Source of the DNA: Pomphorhynchus laevis
Lineage: Eukaryota; Acanthocephala; Palaeacanthocephala; Echinorhynchida; Pomphorhynchidae
NCBI GenBank assembly: GCA_012934845.2
Contig: WNNJ02001500.1
Span: 99,985-163,984 of the forward strand
DNA: 64,000 bases
Direction of reading: 5' to 3'
Under the pieces are notes generated by a model. That model saw nothing but the letters and a program-made list of their open reading frames with translations. It was not told the DNA's origin and did not search any database. A program made the translations under genes and the position numbers. Numbering within the stretch: the stretch's first letter is position 1; the number at the start of each line of letters is the position of its first letter. Below, piece by piece: positions 29,825 to 40,424 of this stretch.

Positions 29825-30178
29825 TCAAATTGAACTGGTGATCACGTGTATCATGATGACCTTCGACAAGTCCTCAGTATGTTGATCGTCTGGAGTACAT
29901 ATAGTGAATTCTTTGTTGATCGGATCAGGACTGGTATTTAGTTGGATTTCGTTCCTTTCCGTGTATGTCTCTTCATCCGTATTAAACGCGTCCATATAGT
30001 TATGAACCCTACCATGAAACATATCACATGGTTCATGATCCTTGATACACGGAGCAAGTTGTTTAGTCAACACCGGCGATTCGCGTACATCACTTAAGCG
30101 GACGAGGGCGTAATATGGACTGCCATTAATGAGATAGACCCTCTCCACTAAAGGATCGTACTTGCTCGTGCGATTTTG
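29825..30178 (-). pseudogene. Gypsy polyprotein C-terminal tail
   Basis: This frame continues after the integrase with KYDPLVERVYLINGSPYYAL, then a Glu/Asp-rich stretch. The first part resembles the short beta-barrel found after the integrase core in Gypsy elements. The frame is offset from the integrase frame by a shift near 30,150-30,180. No catalytic residue lies here. Confidence 0.45.
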
Positions 30179-30882
30179 TTACTTCAATAGCACGGGACCT
30201 GAAGAAAGTAGCCATGTCGGAACACTCCATCCAGTATAGGAACGGCGTTGGAATCTCATTAACCTTTCGTGATGAGTTTCTCCTGTTTGAGTACATAGGA
30301 GAAAACGAATTGATTGAAGTGCACTTGAAAGGGAACTTTCCCAATGCTCGATGGGCAGTCGACGAGTTCGAAGATCAAGTTTGATGCTTCTCCACAGAAT
30401 TCCGTTATATCCCTCCACCTGACCATTGCCAGTGGGGTTGTAAGGTGTGCTTCTGCTACAGGCAACACCGTTTCTGCATAAATAATCAGATAATTCGCGG
30501 GACATGAACGATGTTCCCCTATCGGAATGTACAAACGAGGGTGTACCGAATAGTGCGAATATCTGACTCAGACACTTTAGCACTGTTTTGGTCGACAAAT
30601 AGGGACAAGCGAAGCCAAATGGGAACCGCGAGAATTCGTCCACCATTACAAGCAAATAACGATTTCTAGAAGTTGATGACATGAGTACCTTAAAATCGAT
30701 TGATATTCTTTCAAATGGTTGCGTAACCTTAGAGAAATGGCAGTAGGACGATGGAATGACGGTCGAATTTTAGCACACACCGCACAGTCCCCCACTACGC
30801 GCTTAACTTCATCGGTCGAGAATGGCAGGTTGCATGAGCGGACAAAGTGTGCCAATCGTGTAATACCAGGATGACATAGGGT
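30179..30882 (-). pseudogene. Gypsy integrase (HHCC zinc finger and DDE core)
   Basis: The zinc-binding part reads HDTLCH (H-x4-H, about 30,865-30,882) and later CAVC (C-x2-C, about 30,765). The core follows after a frameshift near 30,700: SIDFKVLM supplies the first Asp, VHSDRGTSF the second, and GNGQVEGYNG the Glu, giving a complete DDE set. The Met-started frame 30,682-30,179 covers only the later part of the core. The enzyme would insert the element DNA. The frameshift between finger and core disables this copy. Confidence 0.75.
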
Positions 30883-31376
30883 ATCATGAATTAAACGTAA
30901 CTGAGATATAGACTTTTAATTGCCGCACAACTCACTCTAGACATTGCGTCTGCTAAAATGTTATCATCTCCACGACGATACGTAATGTGAAATTTAAACG
31001 GGGCCAATTCTAATTTCCATCGGATTAATTTTTCGTTCCGTATGCGACTTCGATTATTTGAGTAAACGAACGCCACGCTTCGTTGATCTGTTATAATTTC
31101 AAAATGACGACCCAATAAGTAATTTCTCCAATGTTTAATACTCTCCACTATAGCTAGAGCCTCCTTCTCTATAGCGGCGTAATGCTTAGCTCCATCGTGT
31201 AAGGTTCTAGAGAAAAATGCAACTGGTCGGTTTTCCTGTATCAACACTGCCGCGATATATAAATCCGATGCATCTGTCTGGACTTTAAAAATTTTTTGTT
31301 CATCGATGTTAGCCATTGTTGCCTTCTTAGACAATTTTTTGTCTGGGATCATTGAATGCCTGTAACGCATCGTCAC
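30883..31376 (-). pseudogene. Gypsy RNase H domain
   Basis: The frame carries KVQTDASDLYIAAVLIQ (first Asp), AIEKEALAIVESIKHWR (Glu), ITDQRSVAFV (Asp; usually TDHRSL) and NILADAMSRV (last Asp), in the usual order. RNase H removes template RNA during reverse transcription. It overlaps the RT frame by a shift around 31,330-31,376, so RT and RNase H are no longer fused. Confidence 0.78.
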
Positions 31377-32043
31377 ATAATGGAAACGAATCGGATATTA
31401 TAAGCGGTCGAATTTTCTCAGAGAAACTACAAAGCAACCTGGAATAGTGCGCAAACAACCCGAGTACCCGCTTCTTTTCAGTTGACGTAGACGGTGGTTT
31501 CATATCTTTGAAGACTTGTATGCGATCATTGTCTGGTCGTATCTCGCCGAAAGTAATGACATAACCTAACAGGTTAATTTGTTGTTTCCGAATTTCGGAT
31601 TTATCTGCATTGATGGTCATACCGTATTTGCGAATAACATTCGGGAAGTCGCGCAGATTACGATCATAATCTTCAGCTGAGTGGCCACATATTATCACGT
31701 CGTCTAGATAGGCGAATACATCCTTGATGCTCTGTTCAGCCATGATGCTGTCAATTATTCTCTGAAAGACTGCTGGGGAATTGGTTAATCCGCATGGAAC
31801 ACGACAAAACTGGTACAGTCGTCCTGCAGCTTTAAACTCGGTGTACATACGTTCATCAGGATAAATTGGCAATTGGTAATACGCTGATTGTAAATCGAAC
31901 TTACTAAACACTCTATAACCAGCGACGTTATGTACAATGGTATCTATTCGAGGCAATGGGTAGGCGTCTAGAGGTGTGAATTTGTTTATAGTTTGTGCAT
32001 AATTCACGACCAGCATAAGTTTCCCTCGTGGACTCTGCACCAC
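31327..32043 (-). pseudogene. Gypsy reverse transcriptase
   Basis: Motifs in order: NKFTPLDAYPLPRID (entry), VFSKFDLQSAYYQLPI (motif A), FCRVPCGLTNSPAVFQR (motif B) and VFAYLDDVIICG (motif C, YLDD), then YGMTINADKSE and INLLGYVI. It is a typical Ty3/Gypsy RT of about 238 residues, lacking the very N-terminal fingers. The preceding frame 32,079-32,645 stops before it joins, so the polyprotein is broken between protease and RT. Confidence 0.82.
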
Positions 32044-32078
32044 AAGAACTTAGGCCATCCATGGTGATCAACTGGGCT

Positions 32079-32765
32079 CTATAATATTCTCTTTAAGCAT
32101 CCGATCAACTTTGTTTGAATAAATCGAATATCCTCGGAACTGTATTGTCTTGATCTGATGGCTACAAGTTCACAATTGGTTACCAACGACGCAACCAACC
32201 GAGGTGGATCGACCTTCATCCGTGATAAGGCATTGAGATACAATGGACCGTTGTTACCTTTAAAGTCCATTGTAACGGACTCGTAATTCGACATAAATGG
32301 ATGACCAAGTATGACGTCGTAACTGAGGTCAGGTAAACAGATCAGGCGTATATCATTTTTGTTGCCGTTTGGAAGTTGAACGGTAGCAGAGCAGTAGCAA
32401 ACAACCGTTGATGTTTGACCTTTCGTCACCATAGACACCGTTTCTCTACATGGTGTAAAATTGAGCTTGAGCCGATTCACGAGCTTGAAGTCGATAAAGT
32501 TCTCGGAGCTGCCAGTGTCGAAAAGTGCAACCACATCACTACCGTTTACTTTGATGGCTTGTTCGGCTATATGAAGACCATGTTTACCCATAGATTTGAG
32601 CAGCACTGTTGTCAAACGCGAATCTTTATGATGACTGTCAATCATGTTGATACGAGATTTCTGTTTTGGTTTCGAGCGACATACTTTGGAAAAATGTCCA
32701 ACTTTACCGCACCCATTACATGTGCTATTACGCGCAGGACATGCCGATCTAGCGTGCCACCCTCG
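32079..32765 (-). pseudogene. Gypsy gag zinc knuckle and aspartic protease
   Basis: Upstream of the first Met at 32,645 the same frame reads CNGCGKVGHFSKVC, a canonical C-x2-C-x4-H-x4-C knuckle (about 32,690-32,735). The protease follows, with ALFDTGSSENFID as the active-site loop and DVILGHPFM as the second conserved block. Retroviral-type proteases act as dimers to cut the polyprotein. The Met at 32,645 is therefore internal to an original gag-pol frame. Confidence 0.75.
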
Positions 32766-32768
32766 CCC

Positions 32769-33511
32769 TCAAAAAAAAACAAACCTTCGTTGTGCAGCGA
32801 GAACGGCAGAATCATTTGTTGAGTGATTCTGTTCTCGACCTTCATCATCCGCATAGACAGCGTTAATCTGAACATCTCGCAATGATTGACTTTGAGAATA
32901 GCTGGCGGAATGAAGTTGAGCCATTTCCCGAGCTCTCGCTTTTGAATATGTGTCATCAAGATTGAAGTCACTGCATTCTAGAAGTCGTTGTCGTATGAAA
33001 GACGATTGAAGACCTGCCAAGAATGCATCGCGCATCATCAGACTCTTATGTTCAAGTGCTGAGACTGCTTTGAAGGTGCATTTCATACTTAGGGTTTCCA
33101 GCGAATCAATGAATTGTTCGATTGATTGCATATTTGTCTTTCTACATGTGCTTAATTTATGTAGCGCGAAGACCTCGTTTCGGGGCTTTACGTATAGCTG
33201 TTCCAATCGATTCATTGCTGAGTTGAACGACTCACATTCGCATATATATATCGATAGACCATCAGACTGACATGATTAACCAACACCTCCAATCGATCGT
33301 TTGCTTGAAGCTCTGTCATCGATTTCAAATATTTCGAAAAGCGACGTTTCCAGTGCGCCCAGAGCAACGGAGCGTCCACATCGTTGGGCTGTGTTGCCAG
33401 AGCTTCCGGTTTGAAAATCTTGTCCATTAACAATTGTTCAATAAATTGTACTAACGGGAGCTTTATTAAACAATCTACAAAAACATAATAATAATTTAGT
33501 GTTCTTAACAT
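32769..33511 (-). pseudogene. Gypsy gag
   Basis: Two overlapping frames (33,511-33,212 and 33,215-32,769) cover a gag-like protein: WAHWKRRFSKYLKSM near the N-terminus, then QSIEQFIDSLETLSMKC and LMMRDAFLAGLQSSFIRQRL, and YSKAREMA-like helices. The DALVAGL-like block before a zinc knuckle is characteristic of Gypsy capsids. Frameshifts at about 33,215 and 32,770 break it. Confidence 0.6.
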
Positions 33512-33639
33512 ATGTTACATTTATAACTTAGGTTCTTGTGTAATTTTAAAAAATAAAATTTATTTTATGAAATATTATTTGTGTTAAAAGTTATTATTAT
33601 TAAACTGATTACAATCAATTTCACATTGCTATTCCCTGT

Positions 33640-33870
33640 GGTTTCGTACGAACGATTTCAACCCTATTCGTGATAGTGTTCAACAGCTACAGACAAATGA
33701 ACTTGTTATGGTCCGAGGAAAGCCATCAAACACTTTGTGCCTCAATTGTAATGTATCAGCAGCTCGTTGTGAAACTTTCTCATGCATCAAAGTGGGCAAA
33801 CAGTGTATCACATTGTACCACGAATTAGAACCCAAATTTGACAAGCTTTACTCAAATATCTAGAATACAA
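33640..33870 (+). pseudogene. Cys-rich N-terminal fragment related to the REL LINE
   Basis: The frame reads LVMVRGKPSNTLCLNCN, then ARCETFSCIKVGKQC, a Cys spacing close to that at 905-1,020 in LINE copy 1. It stops near 33,860, where an LTR-like repeat begins. No RT or nuclease of this family is attached. The match is by Cys pattern, so confidence is limited. Confidence 0.4.
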
Positions 33871-33890
33871 ATACAGTAAGGTTCATATAT
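33812..33890 (+). repeat. LTR-like repeat T, partial copy
   Basis: It contains ACCACGAATTAGAACCCAAA and CTTTACTCAAATATCT, repeated at 35,038-35,105 (plus) and in part, inverted, at about 34,680-34,715. Confidence 0.7.
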
Positions 33891-34544
33891 TTTCCATAAG
33901 TAAAGTATTCACCCCACAGTAAAGAAGTAAAGAAGTAAATCTTCAAGAAGTAAACCTTCACCCCACCACAGTCACGAAAGTACGGTGGAGGCTTTCGAGA
34001 TCTACTTCTGTAAATCTGACTTGGGATCGTTGCGTTGTCATGCACTGAGTTTTGTAATTGGTGTTAATCCTCTTCGTTATTATTTTCTCTTTCGTCATTG
34101 TTTAATGCAGAGTCTTTGTCGGTCACAGTGTCGATCGTTCGAGGCTTATGTGTATCCTTATTTAGGTGTTCAATATTAGTTTTATCATGTGCCGTCGAGC
34201 TAGATGACGTGTAGAAATGTAAGTTTCTCGTCTATCATTTAATCGAACAAGGGCATAATGTGGATTACCGAACACTATTCACACTTATTCGTTAGGCGAC
34301 TCGAATTTGTTCAACTTGCTAAAGCGTCTTATAAGAACGATTTTATTGGAGTCAACCAATCGGGTAATTGAAAACTGTCAAATGATTTGCGAGGGAAACT
34401 GAACAAACGACTATAAAGAGTTTCATTTGTGCTTACACAAAGGAGCGAACAGATAGCATTGATACTTTATGCTAGGACTTGTTGTCAACAGTGTGTTTGA
34501 AAACCCAGGATGTGTAATCGAAGTGTAATAGTTTTCCATTACTA

Positions 34545-34715
34545 AAGACCGAAGTTTATTTGTTGATTGCCTCTTATCTGACCCTTTGTAACTGTTTTTT
34601 GTTGCCTCTTTTTGGTGTATTTAAGAAATTCTTTATTATTATACTTTACTTATTAAAAACATGATCCTTGCTGTATTTGTATTCCAGATATTTGAGTAAA
34701 GCCGGTCAAATTATA
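34545..34715 (-). repeat. LTR-like repeat T, inverted copy
   Basis: This is the reverse complement of about 35,065-35,230, including GAAGTTTATTTGTTGATTGC and TACTTATTAAAAACATGATC. A (TTATA)n run follows at 34,715-34,732. Confidence 0.75.
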
Positions 34716-34760
34716 TTATATTATATTATATCCGTTTAAGCGTTTCACTTGGCTATTCCC

Positions 34761-35003
34761 TCAAGAATTGTAAGGAGCTGAATGCGTTAGCACAATTCCA
34801 AAGTCAGACAAAAACGTCTGGAAATGTTTAGATGAAAATGCAGGACCATTATCACAATGTACATTCTTTGAATATCCGAATATGTTGAAGATCTGAACTA
34901 AACATTTGTCGGCGGTCGCGGAAGATATATCTGTTGATTTTTCTGAAAGGATTATATCAGTTATTATTCGCTGGAATGCGTCAACCGCAGTGGTAAAGTA
35001 CAA
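34761..35003 (-). pseudogene. LTR-retrotransposon integrase fragment
   Basis: The 80-aa frame reads CLVQIFNIFGYSKNVHCDNG and PAFSSKHFQTFLSDFGIVLT, ending HSAPYNS. This is the second-Asp region of a Gypsy-like integrase core (FG-x3-x-HCDNGPAF). It is distinct in sequence from the integrase at 30,179. It lies between the two inverted T repeats. Confidence 0.65.
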
Positions 35004-35034
35004 TATTTGAGTAAATTATAAAATATTTGAGTAA

Positions 35035-35230
35035 ATTGTACCACGAATTAGAACCCAAATTTGACAGGCTTTACTCAAATATCTGGAATACAAATACAGT
35101 AAGGATCATGTTTTTAATAAGTAAAGTATAATAATAAAGAATTTCTTAAATACACCAAAAAGAGGCAACAAAAAACAGTTACAAAGGGTCAGATAAGAGG
35201 CAATCAACAAATAAACTTCGGTCTTCAGTA
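35035..35230 (+). repeat. LTR-like repeat T, longest copy
   Basis: Matches 33,812-33,890 directly at its start and 34,545-34,715 in inverted orientation over most of its length. It forms an inverted pair around the integrase fragment at 34,761. Confidence 0.75.
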
Positions 35231-35249
35231 AATCACCAAATCACTTCAT

Positions 35250-38200
35250 TAAACAGTCTTCCTACTTTGGCCTAAGCTTCAGGAGGATCTGAGCCTTCAA
35301 CCGATCCAACACGCCGCCTACGACTGTACCACCCGGAATCTTTCACCCTCCGAAGAATTTAATCGGCGCGTACTATGCTGGGTAAACGAGAGACGATGAG
35401 CTTAAGAAACCTTAGACTTGGCTCTGGGGCACGTCTTCTAGAAAAGAAGACTAATCCTAAGGTAGCCCAAGTGCTCCAAAGGCGCACCTGGGTTTTCCCT
35501 TTCAATGGGAGATGCTGAGCCCGTTTCAGGGCCCACCTAGCTTTCTTCGGGATACGTTTGAGTCTATCCAGGTCAGCTTTTGCCTTCCAGTTCACCGTAA
35601 CGGTGAACCTCAGGTATTTTACTCAACTTGTGACGGTATGGATTGGTTCAGAGGCCAATCCATATGAAGGAGAGTGCAGAGAGTGCTAATCTCTTAAGTT
35701 TCTGCTTTGTAGCAGGGGTGCCGTGAAATACTATCACCTGCGATTTAGCGGAGTTCAAAATAAGATTGGATTTGGGTAACTGGTCTTTTAATCTTAAAAA
35801 GAAGCGGCTAATGTCAGAGACTACGTCTTTGCACCTATGTCCAGTAAACAGGGCTGTGATGTCATCGGCATACACCACTAGACGTTGTTCTCGTTTAAAT
35901 TCTTAGAATAGGTTAATAGTAGCAGTATGATATAAGATAGGAGAAATTGGGAATCCCTTAGGCACACCTGTAATAGGGTAGAACTGACGTGCATCAGGGC
36001 CGTCTTCATAATAAAACGCTAGAGGTACAGCAGGATCTTCACACTGTTCACAATTATCGCAAGCAACCCGAGGGACCTGAGAGAAGAGATCACAAACAGA
36101 ATGGAGATGCGGTCAAATGCAGCAGAAAAGTCTAGGAAAACAACCACAACTAGACGATGGCTATTCTCCCGACAAAATTGATCTACCTCACCAACTGCTG
36201 AATGGACCGAGCGACCTTTGACGAACCCGTGAAAACCTGGAGGGATCAAATTACGCCTACTTAAATGATCGCGGATTTTACGCGCAAGCGCTTTTTCGTA
36301 AATCGATACGAGGGCATTTTGAATCGAGATGGGTCGCAGATCTTAAGGACATAAGCAAGATTTTTTCTTAGGCATAAAAACACGCTTACAAATATTGATG
36401 CCTGCTACACCGGATGGGGATGCTAAAAGCATTGTAACGGCCACCTCTCTTCTCTGAGCAGCTGTCAAAAGCTGACAGACCCGAGAGGAGAGTGGAGCGA
36501 ATGATTTGGAGGTGCCCGAAGTGGACCCTAAGAGTTGAGAATATCAGTAACAGATATATTCCTACTTCTGAAGTTACCCCAAGGCTGGATTGGTTGAGTT
36601 GATTGCGTGCCTTCGTAGTTGTGTAAGGCTAGTGACTCCTCTAAAACTTTGTCAATACTTACATTAGCTATCCAACCCAATGCCCTATCCTTCCAACAAA
36701 CAAACTTTTCCTTCTTGAAAATCTTCCAAAAGGAAGAATGAGAAGGGTTAATGCGAGCAATGATTGCCCTGTCCCTACCCAGCTGGAACCTATATCTAGT
36801 ACTTCAGTATTCATTCTAGAGGGCCTGTCTGGCGGAAGCGAGATATATGGGAGGTTAAGCAATTTCGCTAGGACCTTGAGTTTCGTCGGAGTCGGATTGT
36901 ATATACGATTTTTATAGATAGTCGATAGAATTGCGGAAGCTTGCGAAAAGAGGTAGTTATTAAAATCGCTCAGACTCTCATTTCCAATTCTAGGAAAGAG
37001 GTGGATAGCCGCTTGAAAGAAGGCCACTCTGATCGGATCAAAGTGAAACCTTCGAAGCAACATATTCTCCTCAATCCTCCAACAAATTAGGTCATAAGAG
37101 GTGATAATTGCTGCCGCGATTGCTCCGTGCCGAGTGGTTTAAGCAACCACATCGTGTGAAGCAGTAAAATGTCGAGGATATAATTACTTGATGTGCAATG
37201 AAAGGTGGGGGACAGTGGTTTGTAAATAAAGTAATCGTTTCTAGCTCTGCGAAGTGTTGCGTTGATCCAACGACCAGTTCTGTCGTTGAAGTCCCCAAGT
37301 ATTATGCCATAACCGCCGTCAATAATACTATCCAGGAGGTCACGATTCTTGTGGATCTCCCCTGGACGCATGTAGACATTGGCTAGACAGAGGCGTTTGC
37401 CGTTATTACTGAGTGAAATTACCAGACAAGACTGGGCTGGACATGAGTCATTTAGCAGGAGGGAGGACCTTAATGAGCACTTAACTAAGGTCAAGAGTCT
37501 TTGATATGAACAAGAGTGAGGTGGTTATGTAGTGAGTATAGTGGGAACATATATGCTTTGGAATAAATCGAGTAATGTCCTGGGGAAAACGGATATACCG
37601 AGTCTCCTGAAGGACTATTACACCTGCATCTCTACCAGATAGAAGTCTAAGAGCATAAGCACCTCCCGAATTCCACCGAAGGATATTCAGTGAAAAAGGC
37701 TCACGAGTACTCTGCATTGTGATAGATTAGTTGGATTAAAGGATTTTCTACCTAGACATAGCTAGGTGCAGGAGGGTTGCCCTCTCCGCCACTTGCCTTG
37801 CTCGGGGTCGGTACTTGCCCCTGGGCAGCATCTTCATTTCCTCTTCGCTATCTGCCCCTAATCAGTTTTCCTATCTTGATGGGGGGGACAAAATTGGCCG
37901 AAGCCCCTCTCTTCTTTGACTCCGAAACTACGGAAGTGACTGAGACATATGAATTCGTGCCAAATGCATTCAGGACCGTGAGAACTAACTTTTCCATTCT
38001 TCTATAAGTTATTTCGTTTTTGTCGTCAATTGTGCGAATAATGTCTGAATCATCCATCCGCGAAGCAGCAGCCTGTACAAAGGACTGGGAAGGTTGAGTA
38101 GGTTTAATGAAAAGGTTTCTGTATTGTCTGAAGACACTGCATTTCCTGCCCCAGACCGGATAGCTGCCCCGCAGTTCGAGCAGGATGGGGGCACACAACG

Positions 38201-38952
38201 GTTGTTCGATGTAAGAGAATTGCAGCAAATAGAACTGCAAACCCCGCATGTAGGGGTCCCACTGCAGCTGGAGGCTTAGTGCCCTATTTGTGACACCGGC
38301 TGCAGTGGGGATAAGTCAACTCGTCTCTTTCAGTTATGCCAAAACGTATATTAAACCCCATGAATGGATTAGATGATGGCTTCGCCAAGCATTCTGCTAC
38401 ATCCACCGGAGCGGACCATAAGCCAACCGGAATAGGGGAGCCATCCCTACCCACTATTGGCCTAAAATTCGTAATCTTAAAGGTTGACATGAGTGAATCT
38501 ACATCCTCCTTATTCAAAGCGCAAGGAAGGTTCGTAATTTTTAAAGAAGCGAGTATGGGCTTGAATGAAAGTTGGCCATAATCAGCTAGGTTAGCGAAAA
38601 AATATTCCGAATACTACTTAGCGAGATCGGCTGTGACGAAATACACGTTCACCTCGAAAGGGTGAAGTTTCACCGAGTTAAAAAGAATTCTATTTAGAAG
38701 TAGCTTAGTAAAGGATCTCAAAAATACATTGTAATATTCGTGACTTTCAATTGGTCGTATTACTTTTATAATTACCAAGTTCTTCAATTTTGGGATGGGG
38801 GAAGTGCCTCCCCATCACTAGATGACAAAAAAAACATTACTGCCCTTATTGTTAGATCGTTGAGAAGCAGAACTTACTTGAACATTTATATCTTTGGCTT
38901 GAATTTCGTTGAATTTAGCAGGAACATAGGAATCTTTTGAAAGCTCCGACAT
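35250..38952 (-). pseudogene. Broken relative of the intact LINE (minus)
   Basis: ORF1 begins MSELSKDSYVPAKF at 38,952 and continues through PIPKLKNLVIIKVI and KITNFRPIV to TYPHCSRCHK (zinc knuckle start, about 38,290), with shifts. ORF2 begins at 37,717 (PFSLNILRWNSGG; LQETRYIR), with the endonuclease GDFNDRTGRW at about 37,275-37,305, and its SHD motif altered to S-Y-D near 37,095. RT pieces follow: PPGFHGFVKGRSVHSA (36,240), FLDFSAAFDRIS, VYADDITALF (35,870) and the C-terminus to about 35,300. Many frameshifts. It faces the plus-strand copy at 39,378-42,990 head to head. Confidence 0.82.
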
Positions 38953-39062
38953 GTTTGAATATAGCAGTAAGTAAAGTAAGCTCCGACAGATGAATATAGC
39001 AGTAAGCTCCGGCTATTTGAATATAGCAGTAAGCTCCGACAGATGAATATAGCAGTAATTAA
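38937..39062. repeat. Tandem repeat in the LINE 5' leader
   Basis: About four units of roughly 26-34 bp sharing AGCTCCGACAGATGAATATA and GCAGTA lie immediately upstream of the minus-strand ORF1 start at 38,952. The first codons of ORF1 (ATGTCGGAGC on the minus strand) match the unit, so the array seems to have grown from the start region. Confidence 0.8.
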
Positions 39063-39377
39063 AGTATCATAACATATATGTAGAGCACAAGGTATCTACA
39101 ACATAATGAGGATTGATTTACCAAAAGCTTATGTGACGTCGGTCACTTCTTAAATCATAATGCGACATAGTTGCGTAAATAATGAAAATTTTCAACAAAT
39201 TGAAACTATGCAGAATAACCCTTCAACTTTGAGTATGGGCGGCACATCATCAAGAAAATTGATGAGCTATTGTAATTTTATACAAAATATACAAAATAGT
39301 ATTTCTTTGGAAACCAAACTCATTTTCTCTGCCATATTGTAAAGCCTGTAATCGTTTCATAGATATCAAAGATATTT

Positions 39378-40403
39378 TATGTCGGAGCGTTCAAAGAACT
39401 CAATGAAAACTAATTTTCTTGCCAATGCAATAAACGAGGTAAGTGGAGATTTAGCTTCTCTTGAATATATTTCGGAGGGGGAACTCCCCCGGTACCAAAA
39501 TTATCCAACCTCGTGATTATCAGACTTTTGGTGCCTCTGGAAAGGCAGAACATGTTCAATGTTTTTATAAGGGGCTTTGCCGATCGATTTAAAAAAGGAT
39601 ATTGTTCAATGCGATTAAATATTATGAATCTGAGATTAAAATCTCATTTTGCACTCCTGATCTGGCAATGTCGTACGTCGACTACTTTAAAAAAGAGCAT
39701 TCGGAACAAGGTATAATTGCTTCCAAACCAATCCTGGCAACAATAAAGATAAATAACATGCCCACATACATTTCAGAACAAGATATATCAGCCCTAGAAA
39801 CTGATTACAAAATCTCTAACGTGCGCTTTATAAAAGGGATTAAAGGCTTCCCCATTCCCGTGGCGTTCTGCAATGCCCCGGTTGATGAAGCTCTAAAACT
39901 ATCGATTTCGACATGCAATCCTTTTATGGGGTATAATTTGAGATTTTCAATAATCGAAACCGACTCACTAACGTACCCTCACTGCAACAATTGCCATCAG
40001 TGGGGGCATTGGTCTGCTGGCTGTTCTCTACCCCATAAGTGCGGCGTGTGTGGTACAACTGCTATACATCCTGAGAAGTGCGAAAATAAGCCATTTTAGC
40101 ATCAGGCATCAATGATTCAACTTGAAAAATTGGTCCAAAAATTGGTGGGTCAATTAGCGGAATCCTTCCGTTCTCCTCCTTCTGGGAAGACTAACAATAT
40201 TAAGAAGCCACCAAAATCTAAGAAACGAAACGGGTCAGCGCTGAGCACAGCTGCTCTGAAGCTTGCTTGGAAGGATTCGATCTGGGCTATGGCTAACGAG
40301 GGAAATGAAGATATCGCCCGTGGGCAAGCGACTCCATTTGTCGTGACGGGAAGCGGTAAAGGCGACCTTTCCGCCTCTAGTTGCGACTAGGTGGAGGGCG
40401 TCC
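39378..40403 (+). pseudogene. LINE ORF1, frameshifted copy
   Basis: The frame starts MSERSKNSMKTNFLANAIN at 39,378, shifts near 39,490 (in a run of C) to VPKLSNLVIIRLLVPLERQ, and shifts again near 39,600 into the frame ending at 40,099. That frame includes YPHCNNCHQWGHWSAGC (canonical zinc knuckle) and CGVCG. A stop at about 40,099 removes the last knuckle, but the basic tail continues to 40,390. It is clearly homologous to the intact ORF1 at 16,429-17,691. Confidence 0.8.
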
Positions 40404-40424
40404 CACTTCGGTAACACTTACGCA

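Larger units (their letters stand above)
29661..33516 (-). mobile_element. Degenerate Gypsy-type LTR retrotransposon
   Basis: Gag, zinc knuckle, aspartic protease, RT, RNase H and integrase are present in the Ty3/Gypsy order on the minus strand. A direct repeat of about 67 bp (starting GTACTAANGGGAGCTTTATT on the plus strand) lies at 29,661-29,727 and 33,448-33,516 and includes an AATAAA on the element strand. These are probably LTR remnants; sequence beyond them no longer matches. I see no clear primer-binding site. There is no envelope-like gene. Confidence 0.8.

Noticed and set aside
29507-29833. Plus-strand 108-codon open frame at the edge of the Gypsy element
   Set aside because: No domain, overlaps the putative LTR remnant, and lacks a related copy.
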